DNA of 64,000 nucleotides from Closterium sp. NIES-65 (Eukaryota; Streptophyta; Zygnematophyceae; Desmidiales; Closteriaceae): NCBI GenBank assembly GCA_948144175.1, contig CANXME010000532.1, positions 2,541,001 to 2,605,000 on the forward strand, written 5' to 3'. A program made the translations under genes and the position numbers. Shown here in pieces: positions 52,207 to 63,644 of this stretch. The notes beneath the pieces were generated by a model. It made no database searches. It was given only the letters and a program-made list of their open reading frames with translations, and was not told where the DNA came from. Each line of letters begins with the position of its first letter. The first letter of the stretch is position 1.

Positions 52207-55200
52207 GTTCTCCCGGAACTTGGTGGGCGTGCGACCCCTCGTGAGCCAGCACGTGGGTGTGTGGTTTGAGCCTTCTGGAGAGACTGCGGTGTGTGTTGAC
52301 GGAGACTCTTACCAGCCTCTTGCTACCTTTACTGCTGAGCCGGGCTCGGGTCTCTACACTCTTCACACTGGCCCGCGTGCGCCGCAGCAGCAGCCGCAGC
52401 AGCAGCAGCAGCCGCAGCCGCAGCAGCAGCAGCAGCAGCACCAGCGGCCGCACCAGCAGCCCCCCCTACTGCCACTGCCCCCGGTTCCCCCCCCCGTTCG
52501 GGTCCCCGCGTCTCACCAGGTTGCTACGTCCCCCCAGGTGTCTGTGTCGTGTCAGGTTCCTACGTCTCTTCCAGTCGCTGCGTCGTGCTCCTGCCGGTCG
52601 CTTGCCCACCCCACCGTTCTGTGGCACCACCGGATGGGGCACCCGTCCCTTCCACGTCTGCGCGCTATGTCTAGTCAGCGTCTTGTCCTAGGCCTCCCAC
52701 GTGTCTTGCCGTCGCTGCCGCCTTCGCCTGCGCCGCCGTGTCGTCCCTGCGTCGAGGGTAGGCTGCGCGCCACCCCTCACTCCTCCTCCCTTCGTCCGGC
52801 CACCGAGCCTTTTGAGACGCTTCAGTTGGACGTCTGGGGCCAAGCCCCTCGTCTAGGCCCTGAGCGTGAGCGTTACTTTCTGGTGGTCGTTGACGACTTC
52901 TCCCACTACACCACAGTGTTCCCTCTGGCGAAGAAGTCTGAGGTGACTTCTACGCTGATCAGGTGGTTGCTCACCACCGAGGACACTCGTGGTCGTCGTG
53001 TCAGCTGTCTCCACTCCGACCGTGGGGGTGAGTTTCGCTCCGGCATTCTCGCTGGATTCTGTCGCGAGCAGGGCATTCGTCAGTCCTGGACGCTTCCAGA
53101 GTCCCCACAGCAGAATGGGGTTGCTGAGCGCCGCATAGGCCTGGTCATGGAGATCGCCCGCACCTCCCTGACTCACGCCTGTGCCCCCCATTTTCTGTGG
53201 CCCTACGCGGTCAGGTACGCCGCGCACCAGCTGAACCTCTGGCCACGTGTCTCTCGACCAGAGGTTTCACCGACCAGTCTTTGGACAGGGTCCCCTGGTG
53301 TTGCGTCGCGGTTTCGTGTCTGGGGGTGCTTGGCTCTTGTCCGCGACACCTCCGCGGACAAGCTCTCGCCTCGTGCCGTCCCCTGTGTCTTCCTTGGTTT
53401 CCCTGAGGACTCCTCTGACTTCACCTTTTACCACCCTCCCTCTCACCGGTTCTTTGACTCCCGTGACGTTCGTTTCGAGGAGTCCACTCCGTACTACGTC
53501 AGGTACCCCAGTCGAGGTCTCCCGGTTCCTCCCCCCCCTCTCTTCCTGACTGCCGTTCCCCCTCCTGCTCCCCCGGTACAGCCTCCCCCCCCTGGTCCAG
53601 CCCCGTCAGGTGTGTCCCAGGCTACCCCTCCTCCTTCGGTAGCCCCTCCGGTACAGCCTCCCTCCCCACAGTCCTCCTCGCAGCGTGCCGCTGGTGCTAG
53701 CTCTCGAGAGGTTGGTACGGCGCCTGTTCCTGTACCGGTTTCTGGTTCTGGGGGTGCTGGAGTTGGAGCTGGAGTTGGAGCTGGAGTTGGCACTGGAGTT
53801 TCTGGTTCTGGGGGTGCTGGAGTTGGAGCTGGGGTTGGAGCTGGAGTTTCTGGTTCTGGAGTTGGAGCTGACCCGGTGGGTGCAGAGGACTCTTGTCGTC
53901 CGGGAGCTGGTGCTGGCCGCGCGGACACTGGGGGTGCTGCGTCTGGGGGTGAGGGTGCGCCTCCTTCCGGTTTAGGTGAGCCTGGGTCTGGAGCTGGTGT
54001 TAGTGCTGCCTCTGGGGGTGGTGCGCCTAGTTCTTCTGGGGTGGACTCTGGAGCTGCCGCTGCTTCGGACACTACTCCACCCCCCCACCCCTACCCGACT
54101 AGGCACCAGGCTCGTGTTCGCTGTGCCCGTGACGAGCAGCTGGCGTTGGAGAGAGAGGAGAGGGAGTTACAGCGGCTGGAGGAGCAGCAGCAGCAGCTGG
54201 AGCCGCAGGAGCAGCAGCAGCAGCAGCAGCAGCTGGACCCGCAGGAGCAGCAGTCCCAGCAGCAGCCGCGTCCGCAGCAGCAGCAGTCGCAGCCGCAGCA
54301 GCAGCAGCCACTTCCTCCTCCTGTCTCGGGTCTTCGGATCCTTGGTCTCCCCTCCCCTTCTCCTCCCTCCTCCGCCTCTCCTCCTGTCTACGGTCCCACG
54401 TTTCCTCCTCCTGACTCCTCCCCCGCTGTTTTCCCCAGTTCTCCGCCCTTGTCCTCTTCTCCTCCGTCTCGTTCTTGGGCTACTCGTCGCTCCCCTCGTG
54501 CTCGTCCCTCGTCTCCTGTTCCCTTCACTGACCTTCGTACTGCCTTCCTTCTTTCTAGTCCACCTCGTCCGTCTCAGTCTGTGCTTCCGTCTCCTCCTGA
54601 GTCGGCCCTCACTGTGTCGCTCCCTACTCCTGTCACTGACTACTACCGCACGTACCGTCCTGTTCTCTCTCGTGTTCTCGCCTCTCTTGTTACTCACCCT
54701 CGTGCCTCTGTGTCCTCTGTGTCCGCTCTTACTGCCGCAGCTACTGACTTTGCCTCTACCCGCCGCCTTGACTACGCCACCACGCTTGTGGCTGCTCCTC
54801 CTACCAGTCCTCTGGCCGTCGGGGGTGTGTCTACCCTTGGCCGTGACGCCCTAGAGGACAGGCAGTTTGAGCTAGAGTTCCTGGCGGCTGCTTCCCCTCA
54901 TCTCTGTGCCATGCTCCTCGCCCCTGAGGGTGACCCCGACGCCCTTGACATTCCGACTCCTCGCACTTACGCTGAGGCAGTGTCAGGGCCTTGGGCCTCT
55001 CAGTGGAGAGCTGCCATGGACGCAGAGATGGCCTCCTACAGATCCACAGGCACCTACGTCGATGAGGTTCCCCCCCCTGGGGCGAACGTAGTCGACGGCA
55101 TGTGGATCTACAGGGTGAAGCGGCCACCGGGATCTCCCCCGGTCTTCAAGGCGCGCTACGTGGCTAGAGGTTTCAGTCAGCGTGAGGGAGTTGACTTCTT

Positions 55201-56524
55201 TCAGACCTTCGCACCTACCCCGAAGATGACCACTCTTCGGGTGTTACTACACGTAGCAGCACAGAGAGACTACGAGTTACACTCTCTTGACTTCTCCACT
55301 GCTTTCCTTCAGGGCAGCCTACACGAGGAGGTCTGGTTGCGTCGTCCCTCGGCCTTCACTGGCACCTTCCCTCCTGGGACCCAGTGGAGGCTGAGGCGAC
55401 CTGTTTACGGTCTTCGCCAGGCCCCTCGTGAGTGGCACGACACTCTGCGTTCTACCCTCTCTGACCTTGGGTTCCAGCCGTCTTCTGCCGACCCGTCGCT
55501 GTTCGTTCGTCGTGGCTCCACACCGTTCTTTGTTCTGGTTTACGTCGACGACCTCGTTTTCGCCACTCCGGACAGGGTTGCTTTGGCAGACGTGAAGTCC
55601 GAACTGCAGAAGAGACACACGTGCACTGATCTTGGTGAGCTGCGCCACTACCTTGGCCTGCAGATCACCAGGGACAGAGCCGCTCGCACCATTACACTCT
55701 CACAGTCACACATGGTGCAGCAGGTCCTTCAGCGGTTCGGGCTTCAGCACTCCACCGTACAGCGCACACCTCTAGCTGTTGACCACAGACTCACTGGTCC
55801 CTTTCCTGACGAGCCGTTTGAGCCTAGTGGTCCCTACGCAGAGCTTGTGGGTTGCCTCATGTACCTGATGACTTGTACTCGCCCGGACCTCGCCTTCCCT
55901 CTCAGCATCCTTGCGCGCTTTGTTGCGCCAGGGAGACACCGTCCTGTTCACTGGACGGCAGCTGTGAGGGTGGCGAAGTACCTAGCGACTACATCAGGCG
56001 TGGGGCTAGTTCTTGGAGGGCAGCAGTCTGTCGTACTCACTGGTCACTGTGACTCCTCTTACGCTGACGACGCTGAGACTCACAGGTCTACTCAGGGGTA
56101 CTGTTTCAGTCTGGGTTCTGGAGCTGTTTCCTGGCGTTCCACGCGCTCCTCTTCTGTCTCGACCTCTACAGCTGAGGCTGAGATTTACGCTGGTGCCATG
56201 GCGGCACAGGAGTTGCGTTGGTTGACCTTCTTGCTCGCCGACCTTGGTGAGCGGCCGAGCTCTGCACCGACCTTGTTCACTGACAACAAGGCGTCGATCC
56301 TCCTCTGTCGTGAGCCGCGACTGGAGAGCAAAGTGAAGCACATTCACGTCAGGTACTTTCTTCTGCGAGAGTTGCAGAGACGTGGACAGGCTCGCTTCGA
56401 GTTTGTGGAGTCCGAGGCCAACACTGCAGACATCTTCACCAAGGCGCTTCCGCCTCGTGACCACCAGAGGTGTTGTGTGCAGTTAGGCCTTGTTGACACA
56501 GGTTCTAGTCATGTGCAGGCTTGA
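52207..56524 (+). CDS. Element F polyprotein, integrase, RT and RNase H part
   Basis: Continues the F frame after G. It encodes the rest of the protease, a Gln-rich linker and the GAG-pre-integrase (CRSLAHPTVLWHHRMGHPSL, CRPCVEGRLRATPHS). The integrase core has DDE residues in QLDVWG (Asp781 of the joined protein), LHSDRGGEFRS and SPQQNGVAERRIGL. A Gly/Val- and Gln-rich linker follows. RT runs from MWIYRVKRPPGSP through YVDDLVFAT (Tyr1685), then RNase H (TGHCDSSYADDAETH, STAEAEIYAGAMAAQELRW, FTDNKASILL, NTADIFTKALPP). All catalytic motifs are intact and no stop occurs before TGA 56522-56524. Some linker arrays (GAGVGAGV) are shorter than in A. Confidence 0.94.
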
Positions 56525-56604
56525 GTTTATTGCCTGCTTCGTCTGTACTCTTGCTATATATACTTGTGATCTCTTGGACTGGCCTTGTGGCCACTGTTGC
56601 TTGT

Positions 56605-56642
56605 GCTCAGAGTGTGTGGTGACGTTGTGATCCACCCTGAGC
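56605..56642 (+). ncRNA. Conserved 38-nt stem-loop in 3' UTR of element F
   Basis: GCTCAG/CTGAGC and GTGG/CCAC stems with loop TGACGTTGTGAT, 80 bp before the 3' LTR; preceded by the GGCC-TTGT-GGCC hairpin. Confidence 0.75.
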
Positions 56643-56721
56643 TTTGTTTTCTTTTGGACTGGTCTTGTGACCGTACTCTTTTTGTTTTTGCTAGACACCC
56701 CTCACTTAGGCTATGGGGGTG

Positions 56722-56831
56722 TGTCAAATGTTGTAGCCTGTAGTGAGGTTTGTCTTAGGGGGTACAGAAGTTAGGGTTTGTCATATGTACCCCAACCAAC
56801 ATCAATGCAACACCCATTCCTCATTCTGACA
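56722..56831 (+). repeat. 3' LTR of element F
   Basis: 110 bp, identical by eye to the 5' LTR; followed by AATAC. Confidence 0.95.
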
Positions 56832-57308
56832 AATACGTACAATGAGCGAATGTGACACAGGCCATCACAGGTGACGACATCGCTATTCGCACACGCGGTC
56901 TGTTCGAACACAGCGACGTCGCCCACAAAAGAGCGACGTCGCCAAACATTGGGTCCCTCGCTTGTGTGTTTTCTCGAGCGCTGCGACCACCAAATGCGGA
57001 GCCAACTGGATTGCTAGAAATACAGCCAACGTCTGGCCGGGTCGCAAACGTTCATGGGCGACCCGGAAGACTGTGGACCAATCATATCAGTCGTTTGTGC
57101 GGAATTGTGTGTCACCTATCCCAACCTGTTCGAACAAACGTGTTCGAACGCGCGGGATGATGAAAATCGGGCTTGAGGTGACAGCTCTGTTCAAATAGGC
57201 GAAATTGTGCTTCGCGACGTCACGATCACCACTACGAACATAGGCGAAACGAGTAACGTTTCGCCTGTTCGAACGAGTGTGTTGTTCGAACCGACAGGTG
57301 AAGCGCCC

Positions 57309-58916
57309 TAAATTTCTAATTGACAAGAGAAAATGTTTTGTGATACCGGTAGGCTGAGCATCGACTGTAGACGTACGCGCTAGTCACACCTGTCACACAG
57401 AAAAATATCCTCCCTTCCAACCAATCCAAGCGATCCGCGCGGAACCTGCCAGAAGAAAGCTAGCTGCTTTTTCCGGTTCGATTCCAGATCGGCGGCGAGA
57501 GGTTCGGTTCGGTTCGTCTCGGCTCATCAGATAGGGCATTTGGTGGTTGTTGACTTGCGGGCAAACCATGTGCAACGTGGTCTGCGAAGTGAGGAACGAT
57601 GGATGTGTGCGCCGTGATTCGCGATGATATCTTCGTGATCGCGTAGCTTCATCCCACGCGCTGCCCCGCACCGCCATGTCGTGGCCGCTCCCACGCGTTT
57701 CATCCTCTCGCGCGCTCCGCTCTCTCCCGGCCTGTGCTCCGCGAGCGTATTCGCGTCTCGCCACCTTACACGCTTCTCGTTACGTTTGCCTCGGGGTAGC
57801 TGCTGCGGGCACGTGTCAGACCACCGTTGGTCGGTCGAGCTATTTCAGTAGGCTTTTCTGTCCGATTTTCCACTTTCAGGCGCAGATTCCGCCGCCGGGG
57901 GTACATTGCGTCCCGATTCGCGGTTACTTGCCGTCTGTCGCCCATACGAGTCGTCGTGCGTCGCTGTGCATCGCGCAGCGACTCTGCGAGTCTGGGCGAA
58001 GCGGATTGCGTGCAAGTCGTGTGCGCGGCGAGGGTTCGAATCTCGCCGCCGGCTTTTTCGCCAGGGTATAATCACCTGCTTCCTGGCTTGCGCACTTCGA
58101 TGCATCTAATGAATGGAGTCATCCATAGCAGTGCATATACGCATCATGCTTTTAGAGATCCGATGCTGCGGAATGTGGTATTTTGGAACTGGGACGAGAC
58201 GATCTGCACTGGGGGCAGAGTGTTATTTGAAGCATATTAAAAGGCTGGGTGTGGAATGGTGCAGACGAGAAGCTATAAGAACTCCAAGGAAGGAAGGAGA
58301 TGGAGGAGGGAGGGGAAAATAGATTCAGGGTTCAGGGTTTCGGGTGCTGGTCGGTGGATCAGGGCTGGTTGCTAGTTGATCTGCGTGCGTTCACCAAGCC
58401 GAATCCTCTCTCGAACGCAGGTTTCGTGACTGATATGGCAGTCAGCACGGCAATTGCCACACTTGGCAGCTCAGCACTTTGTTCAGCGTGAAATAGAAGA
58501 GGCTTGTGTCTTAAAACGCGGATGCGAAGGGATCCTGTATCAGGCGTCTCTCGCCCGCCGTAACTGCTACGGTGCTGCCTGTGCCTCGCTTCGCGTCGTC
58601 TTTGGCCTCGTCAATACGCTGCCACATAGCCCACCTCAGCTTGTTTCGAGTCGGCTCAGAGCACATTTTCGAGTCACCTTAGAACATCTCTGGCCTCGTC
58701 GATCCCGTGCCACATTGCCCGCCTCGCGCCTGCTAGCCCCTCGTGCCCGTGCCTTCCCTTCTGCCTTCCCCTACCGTTTCGCTCTTTTCATTCTTTGTAA
58801 CTTACTTTCTCCCTCCCTCCCTCCCTCCCTTCCTCGTCCCGCTTCTCGTTGTGTGCACACTTGGCAGCCAGCTGGGACCAGCAAGAGGGGGTTCACTAGT
58901 AGCAGCGCCGGCAGCA

Positions 58917-58954
<38 letters not shown>

Positions 58955-58993
58955 GGTGGTGGTGGTGGTGGGTGCAGCAGAGTAGCCCGTCCG
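57309..58993 (+). other. Spacer and probable upstream region of the PAP-like gene
   Basis: Unique sequence without a convincing gene. A 131-codon ATG frame at 57676-58071 (MSWPLPRVSSSRALRSLPAC) is Arg/Ser-rich and could be a transit-peptide exon, but has no supporting homology. A CCTC run lies at about 58810-58835. GAGTCGGCTC and GAGTCACCTTA near 58650-58690 resemble decayed copies of the intronic palindrome. Confidence 0.4.
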
Positions 58994-61900
58994 ATGGCCC
59001 TCACACAGGCTACGCCCATGGCTGCCCTGCCGTCTCTTGCTCTCTTGAGATGCTTCGCCGCGCCCGTTCCCACCCTCCACACCGCATCCCCCTCCGCCAC
59101 TTCTTTCCTTCCCCTCAAAAGCCAGTGCGCCAGGTCACGTGGCATCAGCACCGCTGCTTGCTGCAGCAGTAGCAGCAGCACCAGCAGCAGCGGGAACAAC
59201 AACAACAGCAGCAGCAGCGGAAACAGCAGCAGCAGCAGATCCAGTGGCAGTGGCAGCGGAAACAACAGCATGAGAGGCAGTTCACCCCCTGGAAGCAGGG
59301 GCTATGGCAGCCTGGCTTCTGACATCGATTCGGCCGCTCCTGCTGCTGCTGCTCCTGCGGCACTCACTGCTGCGGCGGCTGCGGCTGCTGCTGGTCACGG
59401 GACGCACGCAGGGGAGGGTTCCACAGCGGAGAGAAGCCGGAGGAAGAAGGAGCGGGCGCAGGGGAAAAGCGGTGCTGCTTCTCCCGCTGGTCATGGTGCC
59501 CATTCGGGTAGCAAAAGCGCTCGTGGAAGTGGTAAAGGTGGTGGTGATGGCGCTGGTGGTAGCAGTGGTGGTGTGGGTAGAGCCGGGGGTGGTGCGGCTA
59601 GCAGCAGCAAGAGTGGCCGTGGCAAGAGGTCAAAAGGCAAAGGGAAGGAGGGAGGTACGATACTTCCGGTCCTTGTTACTTTAGCGCTGCTTTCTTGTGT
59701 CACATCATGCTCTTTTTTGTGCCCTCCCCTTGCTCATCCATCCCCCACCTTCTCCACCAACGCCCTTCCGCCCTCTCATGCTCTCTTCCCCCTTTTGCCT
59801 TACCCTTTGCCGCCCCCCTCTGCTCCTCCTCCTTTCCCCATTCTTTTCCTTCTTCCCCTCTCCCCTTACCCTTTGCCGCCCCCCTCTGCTCCTCCTCCTT
59901 TCCCCATTCTTTTCCTTCTTCCTCTCTCCCCTTACCCTTTGCCGCCCCCCTCTGCTCCTCCTCCTTTCCCCATTCGTTTCCTTCTTCCCTTCTCCCCTTA
60001 CCCTTTGCCGCCCCCCCCTTGCTCCTCCTCCTTTCCCCATTCTTTTCCCTCTTCCCCTCTCTCCTTACCCTTTGCCGCCCCCCTCTGCTCCTCCTCCTTT
60101 CCCCATTCTTTTCCTTCTTCCCCTCTCCCCTTATCCTTTTCCGCCCCCCTCTGCTCCTCCTCCTTTCCCCATTCTTTTCCCTCTTCCCCTCTCCCCTTAC
60201 CCTTTGCCGCCCCCCTCTGCTCCTCCTCCTTTCCCCATTCGTTTCCTTCTTCCCCTCTCCCCTTACCCTTTGCCGCCCCCCTCTGCTCCTCCTCCTTTCC
60301 CCATTCTTTTCCTTCTTCCCCTCTCCCCTTACCCTTTGCCGCCCCCCTCTGCTCCTCCTCCTTTCCCCATTCTTTTCCCTCTTCCCCTCTCCCCTTACCC
60401 TTTGCCGCCCCCCTCTGCTCCTCCTCCTTTCCCCATTCGTTTCCTTCTTCCCCTCTCCCCTTACCCTTTGCCGCCCCCCTCTGCTCCTCCTCCTTTCCCC
60501 ATTCGTTTCCTTCTTCCCTTCTCCCCTTACCCTTTGCCGCCCCCCCCTTGCTCCTCCTCCTTTCCCCATTCTTTTCCCTCTTCCCCTCTCCCCTTACCCT
60601 TTGCCGCCCCCCTCTGCTCCTCCTCCTTTCCCCATTCTTTTCCTTCTTCCCCTCTCCCCTTATCCTTTTCCGCCCCCCTCTGCTCCTCCTCCTTTCCCCA
60701 TTCTTTTCCCTCTTCCCCTCTCCCCTTACCCTTTGCCGCCCCCCTCTGCTCCTCCTCCTTTCCCCATTCGTTTCCTTCTTCCCCTCTCCCCTTACCCTTT
60801 GCCGCCCCCCCCTTGCTCCTCCTCCTTTCCCCATTCTTTTCCCTGTTCCCCTCTCCCCTTACCCTTTGCCGCCCCCCTCTGCTCCTCCTCCTTTCCCCAT
60901 TCTTTTCCTTCTTCCCCTCTCCCCTTATCCTTTTCCGCCCCCCTCTGCTCCTCCTCCTTTCCCCATTCTTTTCCCTCTTCCCCTCTCCCCTTACCCTTTG
61001 CCGCCCCCCTCTGCTCCTCCTCCTTTCCCCATTCGTTTCCTTCTTCCCCTCTCCCCTTACCCTTTGCCGCCCCCCTCTGCTCCTCCTCCTTTCCCCATTC
61101 TTTTCCCTGTTCCCCTCTCCCCTTACCCTTTGCCGCCCCCCTCTGCTCCTCCTCCTTTCCCCATTCTTTTCCTTCTTCCCCTCTCCCATTTCTCCCTTAC
61201 CTTTTTTCTCTTCACTCTTCCCCCCCTCCCCGCTTTCCCCCTCCCCCGTCCTGCCCGCTCCGCCTTACGCCTTAGCCCCTGTCCCCCTTCTCTGCCGCCC
61301 TGTCCCTGTCGTCCCCCTCTGCCCTCACCGCATGGAGCATGCATAGGGGCGGCCCCAGCAGTGGTGCTGCGAGCAGGGCAGCACCCAATGCGCCCGCACC
61401 TCATCCCCTTGGCCCTTCCCCCTCTCCTCTCTTACCGGATTCTCTGTCCCATTCCTATGCCGTGCTGTCCCCATCAACCCCCCTGTCCCCATCACCGCAT
61501 GGAGCATGCATAGGGGCGGCCGCAGCAGTGGTGCTGCGAGCAGGGCAGCACCCAATGCGCCCGCACCTCATCCCCAGCTTCACCTGGCATGTGCTCCGGG
61601 GGCTGCGACGCCACGGTGAGAGAGGCGCTGGGCGGGGGGGGGGGTGTGGGTGGGTGTGAGTGTGAGTGTGCTCCGCACAGGTGCTCAGCTTCACCTGGCA
61701 CGTGCTCCAGGGGCTGCGACGCCACAGTGAGAGGCGCTGGGTGCGTGGGTGAGCGGCATAGGTCACTCGTGGAGTCACAAGGAGTCAACAAGTCATCCGG
61801 GTGGGGTCTGGTGGGTGGATTCTGGTCGACTCTTCAGTCAACAAGCCCAGCTTCACCCAGCACGTGCTCCGGGGGCACTTTGATTCTGAGACGTCCCTGA

Positions 61901-62203
61901 TTGTGCGCACGGGGCACCAGACGTCAAGGCAAGGCGCTGGTTGGGTGGGTGGGGAAAGGAAGGGACGAAGGGAGAGGAAGGAGGGTGACGTAAGGTACGG
62001 GTGAGGGGATTGACTGGCAGAGAGGTTGGAGGGGAGGGGAGTGAGGGGTGTCAGGGTTGTTATGCCCAATCGTTATGAGGTTATGATCCACAAAAGAAGT
62101 GGCTTTTGAGGCGCCTCAAAAGGGGTGTCAGGGTTATGTCCAATCGTCATGAGATCGTGGTCCACAAGAGAAGTGGAATGTGTGTCTGTTCTCCATACAC
62201 CAA

Positions 62204-62274
<71 letters not shown>

Positions 62275-63552
62275 ATCTCATCTTGCCTGCCTTTAAGTTG
62301 CTCCCAGTCACAACCTTCACCAAGTCTTCTGTCTGTTCCCACCCTCCCACCCTCCCACCCTCCCACCCTCCCACCCTCCCACCCTCCCACCCTCCCACCC
62401 TCCCACCCTCCCACCCTCCCACCCTCCCACCCTCCCACCCTCCCACCCTCCCACCCTCCCACCCTCCCACCCTCCCACCCTCCCACCCTCCCACCCTCCC
62501 ACCCTCCCACCCTCCCACCCTCCCACCCTCCCACCCTCCCACCCTCCCACCCTCCCACCCTCCCACCCTCCCACCCTCCCACCCTCACACTCCCCACCCT
62601 CCCACTCCACCTCCCTCCCACTCCCCCACCCTCCCACTCCCCTACCCTCCCACTCCCCCACGCTCGCACTCTCCACCCTCTCACTCCGCTCCCAACCATC
62701 CCCCCACCTCTCTTTGGCAGGGTTCGAGGCGTATCTAGTGGGCGGCAGCATCAGAGACCTACTGCGGGACGTGCCCCCCAAGTGCGGTTTGAGCTATCAA
62801 CACTCTATCTCTCTCCCTCCCTCAGACTATCCCACTCTCCCACTCTCATGACAAACGGCAGCTCCTCTCCTCTCCCACCCCCCACGCGTGCCTGGCAGGG
62901 TTCGAGGCGTACCTGGTGGGCGGCAGCATCAGAGACCTGCTGTTAGACGTGCCACCCAAGGACTATGACGTGCTCTCCACCGCCACCACCCATCAGGTGT
63001 GCGCTGCTGCCTTCCTCTCCTCGCACCGTGACTGCACTGCACCTCTCTAGGTGTCTCGTGAGTCAACTCTCAAGCGACCTGCTGCTAGACGTGCCACCCA
63101 AGGACTATGACGTGCTCTCCACCGCCACCACCCATCAGGTGCGCGCTACTGCTTCTCCCCTCACCGTGACTGCACGCACGTGTAGGTAACTTGTTGTGAG
63201 TCAACTCAGAAGGGACCGTTACGCATGCTGTGCCCCGCAAGGACTTACTGGGAAGGGGATGGAGTGGGAGGGCGGGTGTGGTTTGAACTCTGATGTTTTG
63301 GGATGGTGTGAAGGTTACTGGCTTTTGCCCACAGTTGCCTCCAAGGTGTGGTGTGGTGTGGTGTGGTGTGGTGTGGTGTGTTTTTATCTGCTTTGTGCTC
63401 TCCTATCTTGTTCCTCCCTTACACTATCCCGCTCTCCCTCACCCCACTTCGTCCCCCCATGGCGTCAGATCCGCAAGTCGTTCCCCAGGGCGCGCATTGT
63501 GGGGCGGCGCTTCCCCATCTGCCACGTGATGGTGGGCGGGGAGATCGTTGAG
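58994..63552 (+). CDS. Organelle-type poly(A) polymerase / tRNA nucleotidyltransferase-like protein (partial)
   Basis: The gene runs off the right edge. Exon 1 (58994-59654) starts at the first in-frame ATG with a likely plastid/mitochondrial presequence ([20 protein letters not shown]), then Ser/Asn, Ala and Lys/Gly-rich low complexity. A 1.9-kb intron with a 66-bp minisatellite follows. Catalytic-domain exons are 61578-61615 ([12 protein letters not shown]), 62899-62996 ([16 protein letters not shown], then [15 protein letters not shown]) and 63469-63552 ([20 protein letters not shown]). GG..RD and the DxD metal site are class II nucleotidyltransferase hallmarks, and GRRFPICHV is typical of bacterial-type poly(A) polymerases in plants. 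The phase of exon 1 does not fit the next exon, so an exon or donor is missing from this model. Several exons have extra tandem copies. Confidence 0.75.
59800..61190 (+). repeat. 66-bp pyrimidine-rich minisatellite, ~21 copies, PAP-like intron 1
   Basis: The unit runs CTTACCCTTTGCCGCCCCCC then TCTGCTCCTCCTCCTTTCCC and CATTCTTTTCCTTCTTCCCC. Variants (TTATCCTTTTCCG; TTTCCCTCTTCC; CCCCCCCTTGC) recur with higher-order periodicity. As 66 is a multiple of three and the unit lacks stops, all three + frames give long but meaningless ORFs. Confidence 0.95.
61689..61726 (+). repeat. Second copy of PAP-like exon [12 protein letters not shown]
   Basis: 38 bp bounded by a CAG acceptor and a GTGAGA donor; it encodes [12 protein letters not shown] with the same phase as 61578-61615. 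A third, partial copy begins at 61851 (FTQHVLRG) and diverges. Confidence 0.8.
62045..62176 (+). repeat. Tandem duplication around a 20-bp palindrome
   Basis: Two ~55-bp copies (GGGGTGTCAGGGTT...AGAAGTGG; 62045-62102 and 62122-62176) flank the perfect palindrome CTTTTGAGGCGCCTCAAAAG at 62103-62122. Confidence 0.85.
62204..62272 (+). repeat. GCTCCT hexanucleotide array
   Basis: About 11 perfect copies in a PAP-like intron. Confidence 0.93.
62339..62587 (+). repeat. ACCCTCCC octanucleotide array, ~31 copies
   Basis: A near-perfect 8-bp array in a PAP-like intron. Its complement is G-rich (GGGAGGGT) and could form G-quadruplexes. Confidence 0.95.
62721..62782 (+). repeat. Upstream partial copy of PAP-like catalytic exon
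   Basis: After TTTGGCAG it encodes [20 protein letters not shown] and K, then loses the DxD-containing half. It lacks a donor at the matching place. Confidence 0.85.
63074..63138 (+). repeat. Downstream partial copy of PAP-like catalytic exon
   Basis: Encodes [20 protein letters not shown] and Q and keeps the CATCAG/GTGCGC donor, but lacks the start of the exon and its acceptor. Confidence 0.85.
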
Positions 63553-63644
63553 GTGAGGAGGAGCGGAAGGGAAGGGGAGGGGGAGGGGAATGGGAGGGGA
63601 GGAGGGTGAAGAGAGGGTGAGGCGATGGGGAAAATCGTCAAGAG

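Larger units (their letters stand above)
41786..56831 (+). mobile_element. Element F: recent, near-intact Ty1/copia retrotransposon
   Basis: Identical 110-bp LTRs (41786-41895 and 56722-56831) are flanked by AATAC (41781-41785 and 56832-56836). The PBS TGGTATCAGCTAGG begins at 41896. One polyprotein frame starts at ATG 42666 and ends at TGA 56522-56524, interrupted only by element G and one copy of a 56-bp duplication. With these removed the length is 6036 nt, 2011 residues, without a stop. It is a relative of A, B and C and a plausible source of enzymes for D and E. Confidence 0.95.
41691..57308. mobile_element. Element H: PIF/Harbinger-like DNA transposon split by F
   Basis: The left end GGGCGCTTCACCTG (41691-41704) and right end CAGGTGAAGCGCCC (57295-57308) form a 14-bp perfect terminal inverted repeat. 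TAA flanks both ends (41688-41690 and 57309-57311). With F and its duplication removed H is only about 567 bp, with no transposase, so it is non-autonomous. Its interior is rich in GTTCGAAC-type and GCGACGTCGC-type palindromes (56890-57290). Superfamily assignment rests on the TAA target and terminal form. Confidence 0.75.

Noticed and set aside
58010..58065. Possible tRNA gene (GGTTCGAATC followed by T run)
   Set aside because: A B-box-like motif and 3' T run exist, but no matching acceptor strand, D-arm or anticodon stem could be folded upstream.
59695..61346. Several 500-1000-residue ORFs (Pro/Phe/Leu-rich) on both strands
   Set aside because: All arise from a stop-free 66-bp satellite whose length is a multiple of three; three frames and the complement stay open at once.
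62339..62587. CRISPR-like regular array
   Set aside because: The octamers are contiguous with no unique spacers; this and the other arrays are eukaryotic micro/minisatellites.
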